From Mesostigma viride (lineage: Eukaryota; Streptophyta; Mesostigmatophyceae; Mesostigmatales; Mesostigmataceae), in contig RPFO01000132.1 in assembly GCA_009746045.1 (NCBI GenBank), forward strand, positions 1,196,590-1,260,589: a DNA stretch of 64,000 bases, read 5' to 3'. The first letter of the stretch is position 1, and the number at the start of each line of letters is the position of its first letter. Positions 42,179-52,989 of this stretch are shown one piece after another. Below the pieces are notes generated by a model. That model searched no databases and was not told the origin of the DNA. It was given only the letters and a program-made list of their open reading frames with translations. The translations under genes were made by a program, and so were the position numbers.

Positions 42179-44316
42179 CCGAGGGCAAGGTGCGCCCGAT
42201 CGCCTGCGGTGAGGTGCTCCGCAAGCTCGTGGGCAAAGTGATCTGCCGCCAAAAGGCGCCCGAGCTCCGTGCCTTTTTCTGCCCGCCCCTCGCAGCGGGT
42301 GAGACCTCGGTGGCGGCCCAGCTGGGGGTGACGACTCCAGGCGGGGCGGATATCCTCATCCATTCGGTGCAGGCCTACCTCGAGGCCCACCCCACCCACG
42401 CTGTCGTCAAGGTCGACTGCCACAACGCGTTCAACAGTCTGTCCCGCGCCAGCATGTTTGCGGCCGTCATGGAGTCCTTCGAGGACTTGTACGCTTGGAC
42501 AGCCGTGTGCTACGGCCAGCCCGGCCAACTGGTTCACATCATGGAGGACGGCACTCGCGGCGGCCTGCTGTCGCGGTCGGGCACCCAGCAAGGGGACCCC
42601 CTGGGACCCCTGTACTTTGCCGCCCCCCTCCAGGGTTGCCTCCAAGCGGTCCATGCTGCCCACCCGGCGGTCGCTATTCAGGCCTACTTGGATGATATCT
42701 ACCTTCTGGGCCCTGTGCCGGACACCACCGCGGCTCTGCTGGCACTGCAGACCGCGGTGGCCGACATCAACCTCCAGTTGACCCTGGCCAAGTGCGCGGT
42801 GTACTCGCCCCAAGGTGATTGCTCCGGCTTTCCGCCCCAGCTCTTGGGCCGGGACGAGCGCCTCCATGGGTTGGATGTCCTCGGCGTTCCGGTTGGCGAC
42901 CCCGCGTTTGTCATCGATGCTCTGCGGGCCGCCCTCGAGGCACGCACTGAGGTACTGCCCTTGATTGCGCGCCTTCATGATTCGCAGACCAAGGGTCTGC
43001 TTCTGTGGTTTTGCGCTCACCCTCGCGTCGTTCACTGGCTCCGGGGCGCTCTTCCGGCTCAGGTCCGGCTGGCCGCCGAGGGCCACGACGAACGCATCCA
43101 GTCGGCCTTGGCGCAGCTGGTCCCGGGCCCCGACCTCCCGCCACATGCTATTCGCATTGCCTCCCTGCCTGCACGGATGGGTGGCTGCGGTCTGACTCGT
43201 GCCGCCCGGCTGGCCCCAGCAGCATTTTTGGGCTCCGTCGCTCAGTCGTGGGCGGAAAGCTGCCGGCTCCTGCCCCTTTTGGCAACGGCAGCGCCTGACC
43301 TCCTGGACCCCAGCAGCCCTTTGCCCTTCGTCACCGCCATCCAGGAGGCCTATGCTGAGATCCAGCAGGCCTGTTCTCCCGTCCGTGCCGCTCAGGCGGT
43401 ACAGCGCCACCTCCCTCGCGGCACTCCCTCGGTCGCCTCCGTTCAATCTCCCGCCGCATTCCCTGCTCGCGTCATCGATAAACACCAGAAAACCTACGCG
43501 GGTATTCTGCACACGGCTGATTGGATTGCTCTTTTCGCGGACCTCAACGCCCAGGGACGTGCGTGGCTGTTCTCGCTTTCCTTGCGGAGTGTGGGCTCGG
43601 CGTACCTTCGTGCTCTTCCCATGGGCCCCCCATTCGCCTTGGCTCCCAGCCACTACTCGGTGGCGCTCCGGCACCAGCTATTTGCCCCGCAGCCTCTTGT
43701 TCCGGCCGGGCGGCCTTGTGGTAGCTGTGGGCAGCCGCTGGATCCCACGGGGACTCACTACCTTGCCTGCATGGGGGGCCAACAGAATCAGAATTGGTAT
43801 TTGTATTTGCACACTGTCCTCCTGACGGTGGTGCTCGCCATGATTCGGTCGGTTTTCCCCCACGCGAACATCCGGTCCGAGGATGCGGATGGCGCTGCCT
43901 TCTATTCCCCCAACCACCGGCCTGACATCGTGGTGCTGGACTTTGAGGGGGGTGGCCGGCATCTGCTTATTGACGTTTCGGTGGCGCGGCCCTTGGCTCT
44001 TAGCCACGTGGCTGGGGCCTCCCTCACGGCAGGTTACACGGCGGACCGGGCGGAGCGGGCCAAGCTCCTGGCCTACGGCGACGTCGGGCACCATCGTGTG
44101 GTGCCCTTTGTCCTGGAGGAGTTTGGGGCCATGGGGCCCCTGACCTCCGCCTTCTTCAAGGAGTGTTGCCGGCTCCGGGAGGACCGGCTGGACCTGGAGG
44201 GCCAGCGGGCCCCATGGTCGGCGCGGACCTGGACATCATATTGGCGTCAGCGCTTGTCGGTGGCGCTGACTCGGGCCATGGCTGACATCAATGATGATCC
44301 GCCGTACGCGGGCTGA
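42179..44316 (+). pseudogene. R2-like reverse transcriptase and restriction-like endonuclease
   Basis: RT blocks in order: EGKVRPIACGEVLRKLVGKV, VVKVDCHNAFNSLSR (block A, about 42402), GTQQGDPLGPLYFA (block B, about 42579), YLDDIYLLG (catalytic Asp pair, about 42684). After a thumb-like region come the knuckle PCGSCGQPLDPTGTHYLAC (about 43714) and the endonuclease HRPDIVVLDF...LLIDVSVARP (about 43915), the PD-(D/E)xK-type site of R2, CRE and NeSL elements. The C-terminus WSARTWTSYWRQRLSVALTR is intact, but a 4-base insertion (AATGATGATCC against ATGATCC) shifts the last residues, so RRTRADFAVQQGY, present in other copies, is lost. This frame is otherwise uninterrupted over 710 codons. Confidence 0.9.
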
Positions 44317-44534
44317 TTTTGCGGTGCAGCAGGGCTATTAGGTTCCTCCCGTTAGGCGTTTCCATTGGTCTTATCGTAGTATAGAGCTTTGACATGGCTC
44401 TGTATATAGGTTTATAGCTGGGCGTTTGCTTTGGTTTGAGTGATTTCACTCTGCTGTTAGTAATTATATTTTTATACGGGTGTTCCGAGCCTAGTGATTC
44501 GATCGTCCTCGCCCGGCCCAAGAGGCTAGGTTTT

Positions 44535-44690
44535 AGTTAGGTTAATATTGTGCAGAATTAATTAACCTTTTGCCACTTGGGCTTCTCAAGTTCCGCACAA
44601 TATTACCAGCGAGTGGTTATCGCTGGTAATATTGTGCGGAACTTGAGAAGCCCAAGTGGCAAAAGGTTTCCGCACAATATTAACCTAACT
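44535..44690. mobile_element. Foldback/MITE-like element
   Basis: 156 bp forming one long hairpin. Arms AGTTAGGTTAATATTGTGC... and their complement pair through CCAGCGA-GTGGTTA-TCGCTGG at the centre, with one 7-base bulge (ATTAATT) in the left arm. It has no coding capacity. A half copy is at 37266-37351. The transposase source is unknown. Confidence 0.85.
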
Positions 44691-44693
44691 GAG

Positions 44694-44910
44694 ACCACCC
44701 CCACTTGTCTGTCAACCACTGTGGGGGCTTCGCGTGTGACCGGCCGCGTATGGCATTCATAGCGATTCGGGCCGTGGTGCCCACAGCCCTGTAACTAGGA
44801 CCTAGATAGCTTACACCATCCATCCGGCCATCCCATGTTCCCGGCCCCCCACTGAGGACTTATGAGCACTCACGTGGTACGCAGTCACGTGTCTATTAAT
44901 TAATAAAATT
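44694..44910 (+). mobile_element. Second hairpin family, 3' end copy with TTAA tail
   Basis: CCACCCCCA...GCGTGTGACCG...ACTGAGGACTTATG, then the CACGTG...GTCACGTG hairpin and CTATTAATTAATAA. Closely similar to 45872-46105. Confidence 0.75.
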
Positions 44911-44948
44911 AACATAAGAATGACAAGAAGATAAAAAGTAATTAAAGT

Positions 44949-45035
44949 ACAAAAAAAAAAAAAAAAAGAGGTGGGGATGGAAACCCCTACTACATGATCT
45001 CCCAACGGAGACATGTTATAATTTAATTTTGATTT
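44949..45035 (+). mobile_element. Short LINE-type 3' terminus
   Basis: After an A17 run, GGAAACCCCTACTACATGAT leads into the stem-loop CTCCCAACGGAG (44999-45010), ACATGTTATAATTTAATTTTG and a degenerate AATTT tail. Confidence 0.65.
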
Positions 45036-45727
45036 TAATGGAAACCCCTTGCAACGAACGGAGAAAGAAAGAAAAAGAGGGGAAACACACACGCACACAC
45101 ACACATGCACACATGCACACACACACACCACAAACCAACCAACCAAACAACCTAGTGTGTTCACAGGTGTGAGAACTTACTTGTAGAAGTGACGAAGAGA
45201 GAGCAGCCCAAAGATGCGTAGAGTTATGGGGTTACTGAAGATGTGTAGAGGCAACCCGACCGGTAGAGCGGGGAAGCGACGTTGAGAGCACGTAGTACTT
45301 AGCCTAGCTGGAAAATGCAAAGGACATATGACTAGACAGAAAACAAAGTAGAATTAGTGAAGTAAAAATGTACGCTCCTAGCATACTAAGGGCCGGGCGG
45401 TTAAGTATGGAGTAGCTGTGTGCCGGTATCCTAGACGTGAGACAACCTGCCTGTGCAGCGTGCTGCGACTAAAGGTGGCGAATCAGTATGGGGACGTTGC
45501 TTGAGAAATTTCTTGACCGGCCTGCTTTAGCATAATGCACTGGTTGTATCCTTTCAAAATCAGAGCGTGCAACAGGCGTACAACCTCCTTGATGAAGTCC
45601 TGTTTGTATATGAACAAAGCCGAAAAAAACGATGTAACTGGCTGAGGACCACACCATACTTGGCTGCCTATCTGAGAGAGCGCTGTCGATGGTGAGGAAA
45701 ACGAATAAACTGGATCATGCTAAACTT
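45036..45727. other. Unassigned spacer with AC microsatellite
   Basis: An AC-rich microsatellite lies at 45086-45130. No gene recognised otherwise. Confidence 0.5.
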
Positions 45728-46105
45728 CGTGGACTTTTCGTGATAGACTCGGCATGGACATGTGCTACACTATGTAGACGTACGTGACGGGCTCACACCC
45801 GGGCAGCCTCCTGGTTTGTCTGTAATATGGAGGCAGATGGTACGCAAGCTATAGATGGCAAGTAGTGATGAAGGAGACCACCCCCAAGTCTTACGTGGGG
45901 GCTCCGCGTGTGACCGCGTATGGCATTCATAGCGATTCGGGCCGATGTGCCCGCAACCCTGTAACTAGGACCTAGATTATTTAGGTCCTGATGGTGTAAG
46001 CTATAAGCTTACACCATCCATTTCATCGATCCCATGTTCCCCTCCCACTGAGGACTTATGCTCACGTGACGAAGTCACGTGTCTATTAATTAATTAATTA
46101 ATGCT
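45728..46105 (+). mobile_element. Dispersed repeat plus second hairpin family, longest copy
   Basis: It joins the 150-bp repeat (45728-45881) to the GGGGGCTCCGCGTGTGACCG block and ends CTCACGTGACGAAGTCACGTG, CTATT and four TTAA units. CACGTGAC-GAA-GTCACGTG is a perfect 8-bp stem. It has no coding capacity, suggesting a SINE-like or 5'-truncated element. Confidence 0.7.
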
Positions 46106-46477
46106 AAACTTCGGCTCTAGACGCTTGTCATAGATCCTGGTATGCCACCCACGTCGATTGTGGGTAATGTTGAGATCAAGGTAATTGCATGAATCGCCAG
46201 GAAAGAAGTAAGCTTGAGAGTGAGCGAGGCTTGCGGATAAATACCTGGTCTCCCGGGAGCTTGATACAGATGAGCATGGAAACTAGGGTTGTCCACGGAA
46301 ATAACATCATCAATATATCTTTAAAAATATAATTACTTACATCATGCTGCAGGGTAAAGGCACCCACGTAAAAATAAACAAAGCCAACGCTACTGTAACA
46401 AGAGATACCACGACAAAACAACTAAAGCCTGGGCATGGGACACTCCGGATCCACACCGCGGAATGAAGTAAAACAGC
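46106..46477. other. Unassigned spacer
   Basis: No gene seen. The 3' UTR of the minus-strand R2-like copy should lie here, but it does not match the 3' UTR at 44320-44476, so that copy belongs to a diverged subfamily or its end is replaced. Confidence 0.4.
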
Positions 46478-48004
46478 TTAATAACCGTGCTGCGCTGCAA
46501 AGTCAGCTCGTGTGCGGCGGAGCAAGATGTCAGCCATAGCCCCGGTAATCGCTACCGAAAGCCGTTGGCGCCAATAAAATGTCCAGGTCCGCGCTGACCA
46601 AGGGGCCCCGCGCTGGCCCTCCAGGTCCAGGCGGTCCTCCCGGAGCCGGCAGCACTCCTTAAAGAAGCCGGCGGTCAGGGTCCCCATGGCCCCGAACTCC
46701 TCCAAGACAAAGAGCACCACAAGGTGGTGCCCGACGTCCCCATAGTAGGCCGTGAGCTTGGTGGCCCGCTCAGCCCGATCCGCCGTGTAGCCCGCCGCCT
46801 GGGATCATCATGGATGCACTGCAACCACATGGCTAAGAGCCAAGGGCCGGGCGAGCCACAGAAACGTCAATGAGCAAGTGCTGGCCGCCTCCCTCAAAGT
46901 CCAGAACCACGATGTCCGGTCGGTGGTTGGGGGAGTAGTAGAAAGCCGCGCTGTCCGCATCCTCAGACCGGATGTTCAGAGTGCATGGAGGAAAACGGAC
47001 CGGACCATGGCGAGCACCACCTTCAGGAGAAAAGTGTGCAAGTACAAGTACCAATTCTGATTCTGCTGGCCACCCATGCATGACCGGTAGTGGGTCCCAG
47101 TGGGGTCCAAGGCCTGCCCGCAGCTACCACAGGGCCGCCCTGCGGGCCACAAGAGGGTGCGGGGCAAACTGAGTTGGTGTCGCAGTGCCACCGGATAGTG
47201 ACTGGGCGCAAGGACAAAAGGGGGGGCCATGGGGAGCTAGAGCTCGGAGGTAAGTGAGCCGAGCCACACTCCGCAATAAGAGTGAGAACAGCCACGCGCG
47301 ACCCTGGCCGTTGAGGTCATCAACAAGAGCCATGGCAATCCGCCGTGTGCAGAATGCCCGCGTAGGTTTTCTGGTGTTTATCGATGACGCGGGCAGGGAA
47401 TGCTGCGGGGGAGAGGACGGTGGCGACGTACGATCGAGGGAGTGCCCCGAGGAAGGGGGCGTTGGGCGGCCTAGCTGGGCGGCCGGTGCGGACGGTAGTC
47501 ACAGGCCTGCTGGATCTCAGCATAAGCATCCTGGATGCATGGCGGTGATCGAAAGGGTAGGGGCTGGCGGGGTCCAAAAGGTCAGGCTCCGGGCCGTAGC
47601 CAAAACGGGAAGGAGCCGACAGATTTCTCCCCACGACTGAGCGACAGAGCCCAAAAACGCCGCCGGGGCCAGCCGGGCCGCGCGGGTCTGACAGACCGCA
47701 GCCGCCCATCCGGCCGGGCAGGGACGCGATGCGAAGAGAATGAGCCGGGAGATCAGGGCCGGGAACCAGCTGCGCCAAGGCCGACTGGCTACGTTCGTTG
47801 TGGCCCTCGGCGGCGAGCCGGACCTGGGCGGCCCGGAGGGCCCCCCGGAGCCAATAAACGACGCGAGGGTGCGCGCAAGCCGCAAAACCAGAGCCGAGCA
47901 GCCCCTTGGTCTGTGAATCATGCAGGCCGGAGCAATCAATAACAAGACCTCGGCGGTGCGCTCCTCGATAATAATGGCGGCCCGCAGGGCGTCCCGCCCT
48001 CTTT
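46478..48004 (-). pseudogene. Second R2-like copy, 5'-truncated and frameshifted
   Basis: It encodes, over several frames, LHDSQTKGLL, HPRVV.WLRGAL, QVRLAAEGHNERSQSALAQL, RMGGCGL, SPAAFPARVIDKHQKTYAGI, AGRPCGSCGQALDPTGTHY, SEDADSAAFYYSPNHRPDIV with GGGQHLLIDVSVARP, and LDLEGQRGAPWSARTWTFYW ending RRTRADFAAQHGY. These match residues after the RT palm of the copy at 42179-44316. The RT catalytic region is missing. It has an intact C-terminal end, which shows what the larger copy has lost. Confidence 0.9.
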
Positions 48005-49412
48005 TCCATGCATCCTTAAGCGCTTACGTTCCGCGGACCTCTGGATTAACCCACCCAGGCCCTTGACCGAATCCACCTTCCTCGATCTGCACCTCCACGA
48101 AGCCATGCATCTCACAGCACGTGACGCCCCTAGCTGCAGATGTGGCATGGCTGTGGGCCGCACGCTGGCTGCTGCATGAGCTCCCCACCATCCCCACCGC
48201 CACCGCCACGCTCCTCGCCTCCACCCCCCCCCCCTCCGCCTCCACCGACCCATCACCGCCCAGCTCGATCCGCGACATCGACCAGCGCCTCAAGGACAAT
48301 GCCATCGCCGCCATCGAGATCCTGCAAAACACCGCAGCTGGCCTCACCACCCAGGCGGTGAAGGACATTGCCACCAAGCCAGCCCCAGCAGGCCTGGCCA
48401 GCTGGCGATGCTCCTCCCATCCCGACCTGGGCGGACATGCTTAAGCAGCACACCACCTCCACCACCTCCGCCGTCGCAGCACAGCTCCAGCAGCAGACGC
48501 TCGACCTCCGCGAGGAGGCCGAGCTCGCCAAGCGCAGCCTCAACGTCATCGTCAAGAACTTCGACATGGAGGAAGGTGAGAATTCCAAGAAGCTTGCACG
48601 TGCGTTTGAGAGAGAAATCCTTGGTCGCATGTGCCTTACTGGTGAGATCGAGCTGGTCGCCCACCGCCTTCCCCGCGTGCGGGGTAAGGCAGGGGCGCCC
48701 CCGCTCCTTCTCACCTTTAAGAACCCGGCGGACAAGATTTCTTTTCTCAGACGACGCAAGCGGCTCGAGAAGACTCACTTCACCCTTGACGACGACTTGA
48801 CCCGGCCTGGCGCGGCAACAACAGCGACGGGAGCTAGCTACAGTATGACAGACCTACCTCCAGCTAGCTCCGGCAGACCAAGGCGGGACAGCCGTTGTAC
48901 TGGAAGGGGGCGGCCATCTACGTCGGCCACAAGCCCTGGCACGCGACCCCAGCGACCACCGCGGCCCCAGCGACTCCAGACGCCCAAGCTTAGGGGAATC
49001 CAGCAGTAGTAGTGTAGAATAGTTATAGACAGTGGCCTTGTACATGCACGCCTACTACAGGCACTATATACTGCAGCTGCCCTCATGAACATTAACTAGT
49101 CATGTGTGCCCATGACGCGCCACACACCAGATGCTGCCTAGCCTTATTATTCAGTTATGCTGTGACTACGCAGAGAGCTACTCTCTGCTGAGAACTTAGC
49201 CATGCCTTAGCTTTTGTATAGCCATGGTGATCTTCCGCCGGCCCCCCATGACAGGCCGGCCCCTCTTAGTTGGGTTGAGCTTGGGACTCTGGGGGGTGCA
49301 GGTGCCCTTGGTGCACCTCGAGCAAGTGTCGTTTACATTCCCACCCTTGCAGGAAGTAGCTTGGAATGTATTAAAAGCCATATGCCCCATCTCTGGGTTA
49401 TTCTAATTAATT
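48005..49412 (+). mobile_element. ORF1-only (HAL1-like) element, copy C, 5'-truncated
   Basis: It begins abruptly at the 5' break of the R2-like copy, within the middle of ORF1 (LTESTFL...HEAM), and continues through ORF1 and the 3' UTR. It stops at CTCTGGGTTATTCTAATTAATT, lacking the terminal stem-loop. It meets copy D tail to tail across one shared TTAA run. Confidence 0.75.
48121..48985 (+). pseudogene. ORF1p-like protein, copy C
   Basis: The longest clean piece reads TTQAVKDIATKPAPAG, LREEAELAKRSLNVIVKNF, DMEEGENSKKLARAFEREIL and GAPPLLLTFKNPADKISFLR, then shifts near 48800 (LTRPGAATTATG) before PVYWKG. It shows the coiled coil leading into the RRM-like domain. Confidence 0.75.
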
Positions 49413-49825
49413 AATTAGAAACATAACTCCGTTGGGAGTATCTGTAGCACATATCCCTGAGAAGGGGCATATGGCTTTTAATACATTCTGGGCTACTTCA
49501 TGCAAGGATGGGAATGTAAGCTACCCTTGCTCTATAGGTGCACCAAGGCACCTGCACCCTCATGATCTATCACGCTATGCCCTGAGCTAAGGGGGAGCAT
49601 GTCATATGCATGTGGGGGAAGATCATCATCATGGCTATACAAGAGCTAGGGCATGGCTTCTCAGCAGAGAGTGACTCCCTGCATGGGCACTGCATAATAA
49701 AATAAAGCTAGGCATCATCTGGAGGGTGGCTCATCATAGGCACACATGTACATGACTAAAAATGCTAGGCCTCAGCTGGTATAGTGCCTGTAATAGGCGG
49801 GCATGTACAAGGCCACTGTCTATAA

Positions 49826-50289
49826 CTATTCTACACTACTACTGCTGTATTCTCCTAGGCTGGGGCTGCTGGAGTCGCCGGGGCCGCGGTGGTCGCTGGG
49901 GTCGCGTGCCAGGGCTTGTGGCCGACGTAGATGGCCGCCCCGGCCCTTCCAGTACACCGGCTGGCCCGCCTTGGTCTGCCGGAGCTGGAGATAGGTCGGC
50001 CAAAGCTCCCGTCGCCGTTGTTGCTGCGCCAGGGTCAAGTCGTCCTCCACGGTGAAGTGAGTCTTCTCGAGCCGCTTGCGGCGTCTGAGAAACGAAATCT
50101 TGTCCGCTGGGCTCTCAAAGATGAGAAGAAGCGGAGGCGCCCCTGCATCCTTACCCCGCGCACGGGGGAGGCGGTGGGCGGTCAGCTTAATCTCACCAAG
50201 AGGGCCCATGCGTGCAAGGATTTTGCTCTCAAACGCACGTGCAAGCTTCTCGGAATTCTCACCTTCTTGGACCACGTAGAAGTTCTTGA
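49826..50289 (-). pseudogene. ORF1p-like protein, C-terminal part (copy D)
   Basis: QEGENSEKLARAFESKILARM, LPRARGKDAGAPPLLLIFES, PADKISFLRRRKRLEKTHFT, LTLAQQQRRRELWPTYLQLR and PVYWKGRGGHLRRPQALARD: the RRM-like and C-terminal domains in one frame of 149 codons, with a late shift. Continues from 51847 across the hAT. Confidence 0.8.
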
Positions 50290-51838
50290 CAGTGTTGATC
50301 TGTACCGCAGTACGGGGTACTCGGTAAAACCCTCGCGTACTGTAAAAATACAGGTATTTTTGCGAGGGGTAAAAAATACGCGAAAAAATACGCAGTACGG
50401 CATACGGGGTATTTTTGAAATTGTGGTAAAAAAGTGCGGGGTATTATTGAGGCCAAGGCTTAAAGTACGGGGTTTTCTAAGGATGTGTGGCCCTGCATCC
50501 AACAAATGTTACTATGTACTATGCTCTCTGCTATGAGCATAATGGCAGTGACTTGCCACCTGACACACTTAGATCGACATTGCAATACATCCTTCAAGTA
50601 CATTTGTATATTGTGGACATGCAAACTATTGACCATCTAACACCGGTCTCTTTTATTACAATGCATCATTGACAACATAATACATTATTGAATGGCCGTA
50701 TAATGCACCCAGAGCTCTGGCAGCCTCGATGCAGACTATGTCATAGCACTATAGATGGCAGCTTCGCTGCACAATGACAACAAGTGCATGCCACGAATCC
50801 CTAAAAAATAAAATCATTGGCAATGAACCCAGAATGGACCTTCACTGCTGCGGCAGGTCCATACTTTGCCACTGCCGCGATCATGTTCTTGTACGAGGTG
50901 CTGGCGGCGACGTGAAACACAATGCCATTCTCGTAAAAGAAAGAGGCCTGGGCAAGGCGGACTTCCTGGAGCTGCGCATTGGAAAAGCACTGTGGAATCG
51001 TCTTCTGCGCTGCCTTGCCAGAGCAACAAGGGCCAGCACCCGGGGCAGCGGCAGGCAGAAGGGCCTTGGCAACGCGGGCACCGAGCACTGCCTTTTGCTC
51101 CTTCTTTTCCAACCGGGCTGCCTCAGCCGTGAAGCCTCCCGATCAGGCCTTCTACATTCCTAGACTGCTGGCAAAATGTGGCTCCCGTGTTGGGGATGTG
51201 GCCGAGATGGCCGACAGCGCGATCCTTGCTAAAGTTGCCAGGCCTAGCTGCCGAACTTGTAATCGCACAGCTTGCACGCCTGGCCACCTCTGGCCGACTA
51301 CCATGTCTTCCCCACTCACGGTCTTTTCCACCTCGTCAATCAGGTGGAGGTATTGATACTCCTCTCCCCTTTTGACGACTGGAACTCTAGGCATGGTCGC
51401 CTCTTTTAGGATTGCCTAGCGCACAATACATGAACCGGCGCACCCGGCACCCTCTATTTGCTTTAATTGCGTCTTCACTCTTCTGCGTCTTTCTGGGAGT
51501 GCACCCGTCCCTAAACCTTATGATTCTGCCATGCATGTGCTGTCTGTCCCCTTGCAGCTTTTCTCCCGCTCAATAAAAAATCCTGTCAAAAATGTAGAAA
51601 GGCACACCGTCACGCGTGTACTAGCAAGTAGCTATGCACTTGCTGCAATTTCAGCAATTTCAGTACCACTGACAGGTCTGGGCCTCTCCCCACCGCGTGA
51701 CACGTCCGCGACCTCCAAAATCGGCTAGAAGTCCAAAGTGAAAAACAGTGAAAATCGTACGGCGTACGCGGTCGAAAGCGTCAGTACCGTGGAATACGGC
51801 GTATTTTCATACCCGAGAAGCCTTACGAACCAACACGG
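50290..51838 (-). mobile_element. hAT-superfamily element, 1549 bp, with 8-bp target duplication
   Basis: Flanked by GTTCTTGA at 50282-50289 and 51839-51846, the 8-bp duplication typical of hAT. Termini are CAGTGTTGATCTGTA on the left and, inverted, CCGTGTTGGTTCGTA on the right, with the hAT-style CAGTG start. Subterminal zones are full of TACGG/GTACG words. Inside are relics of a BED finger and a DUF659-type region on minus, but no catalytic domain, so it is non-autonomous. Confidence 0.92.
50801..51394 (-). pseudogene. hAT transposase N-terminus: BED finger and DUF659-like region
   Basis: The ATG at 51394 starts MPRVPVVKRGEEYQYLHLID. In a shifted frame ACKLCDYKFGS (near 51265) is the CxxC half of a BED zinc finger, followed by GHLGHIPNTGATFC, the usual HxxH/C side. 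Further on (50990-50810), RLAQASFFYENGIVFHVAAS, TSYKNMIAAVAKYGP and KVHSG match the conserved start of the hAT DUF659 region (FFYxNGIPFxVA, F..M...YGP). Several indels and an internal stop break it; the RNase H-fold catalytic domain is absent. Confidence 0.8.
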
Positions 51839-51846
51839 GTTCTTGA

Positions 51847-52900
51847 GTATGGCGTTGACTGTTGAGGCTGCGCTTGGCGAGCTCGGCCTCCTCGCGGAGG
51901 TCGAGCGTCTGCCGCTGGAGCTGGGCTGCGACGGCGGAGATGGTGGAGGTGGTATGTTGCTTAAGCATGTCCGCCCAGGTCGTGATGGGAGGAGCATCGC
52001 CGGCCAGGCCAGCAGGGGCTGGCTTGGCGGCAATGTCCTTCACCGCCTGGGCGGTGAGGCCTGCGGTGTTCTGCAGGACCTGGATAGCGATTGCATTATC
52101 CTTGAGGCGCTGCTCGATGTCGCGGAGCTGGGCGGTGATGGAGTCGGTGGAGGCGGAGGGGGGGGGGGGGGAGGCGAGGAGGGTGGCGGTGGCGGTGGGG
52201 ATGGTGGGAAGCTCAGCAGCCAGCGTGCCTCCCATTGCCTCCTCATCTGTGGCTAGGGGGGTCACGTGTTGCTCGAAAGCTTCCTTAAGGAGGGTGCAGA
52301 TGGTGGCTTCGGTGGGGAAGGTGGGGGGGGGCGGTGGGGAAGCCCAGATCGCGGTTTCGGAGCGTCCAAGGAGGGAGCAGAGGGCGTAGCGTTGGAGCTT
52401 GGGGCGATTCATGCGGTGAACGATTGGGAGAGCCTCGGCGGGGTAGACAAGCTGGCCATCACCAGGCCAGCGGCCGCGGTTGTGGGACGTGAGGTGCACG
52501 CACAGGGCTAGAAGCGAGGCGTGCGTGCCGAAAAACACGTCTTCCATGAAGGCTCCTGGGCTGCGTTTCCAGAAGCCATAGGCGTTGATGTCAAAGGTGA
52601 TCTAGCTCGTCCCAGTGCGGCTCAGCGGAGCGACTGCGCTTAGGTTCAGGCGATGCAGATGGCGAGGCAAGCCCAGGGGGCTGGGCGAGCACCAGTGCAC
52701 GACTAGTGTCACCGGCGTTGCCGTCTGGGCCGGGGGGCGAAGCTGCAGCCGAGGCTGCAGGCGTATTTTCATTGCCGAGCGCAGCCGCCAGGCTGCGTTG
52801 CGTCGAGAGGGGTTTGCTCATCGTATATTGCGTAATAGCTCGAAAAATTATATCAGCATGTGCGTCGTAGAAAGACGCATCGATTGTGATGTTCACGGCT
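51847..52900 (-). pseudogene. ORF1p-like protein, N-terminal part (copy D)
   Basis: Frames give SKPLSTQRSLAAALGNENTP, LASPSASPEPKRSRSAEPHW, then (after a stop near 52593) MEDVFFGTHASLLALCVHL, TLLKEAFEQHVTPLATDEEA, SITAQLRDIEQRLKDNAIAI, LTAQAVKDIAAKPAPAG and LQRQTLDLREEAELAKRSLN. The second frame is open for 246 codons and shows a strong coiled-coil pattern. Only the stop between the two parts and the hAT break this ORF1. Confidence 0.8.
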
Positions 52901-52989
52901 AAATTCGGTGCTCAAACGTGAAAGTTATGAGCTCCGCCGTCAGCCATGGCTACCTCGTGGCTCGTGGCTCGTGGCTCGTGGCATCCACA

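Larger units (their letters stand above)
37547..44476 (+). mobile_element. R2-like non-LTR retrotransposon with PHD, RING-H2 and restriction-like endonuclease
   Basis: Contains PHD and RING fingers, C2H2-like fingers, RT, a C-x2-C-x9-H-x3-C knuckle and a PD...D restriction-like endonuclease, then a 3' UTR ending in hairpin GAGTGA-TT-TCACTC and GTAATTATATTTTTAT. The 3' end is fixed by the fragment at 30944-31233. The 5' end is not fixed: a 49-bp direct repeat (37547-37595 and 37717-37765) lies upstream of the coding region. Interrupted at about 39321-40606. Several frameshifts show the copy is dead. Without the insert it is about 5.6 kb. Confidence 0.85.
49413..52985 (-). mobile_element. ORF1-only (HAL1-like) element, copy D, split by a hAT element
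   Basis: 5' end at 52985 (GCCACGAGCCACGAG repeated three to four times, then GTAGCCATGGCTGACGG), 3' end at the stem-loop 49427-49438 with a TTAA tail. Interior is 52985-51847 and 50289-49420, about 2.0 kb without the hAT. ORF1 spans both parts and no ORF2 follows. This is the best evidence that the family is a complete unit lacking RT. Confidence 0.85.
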
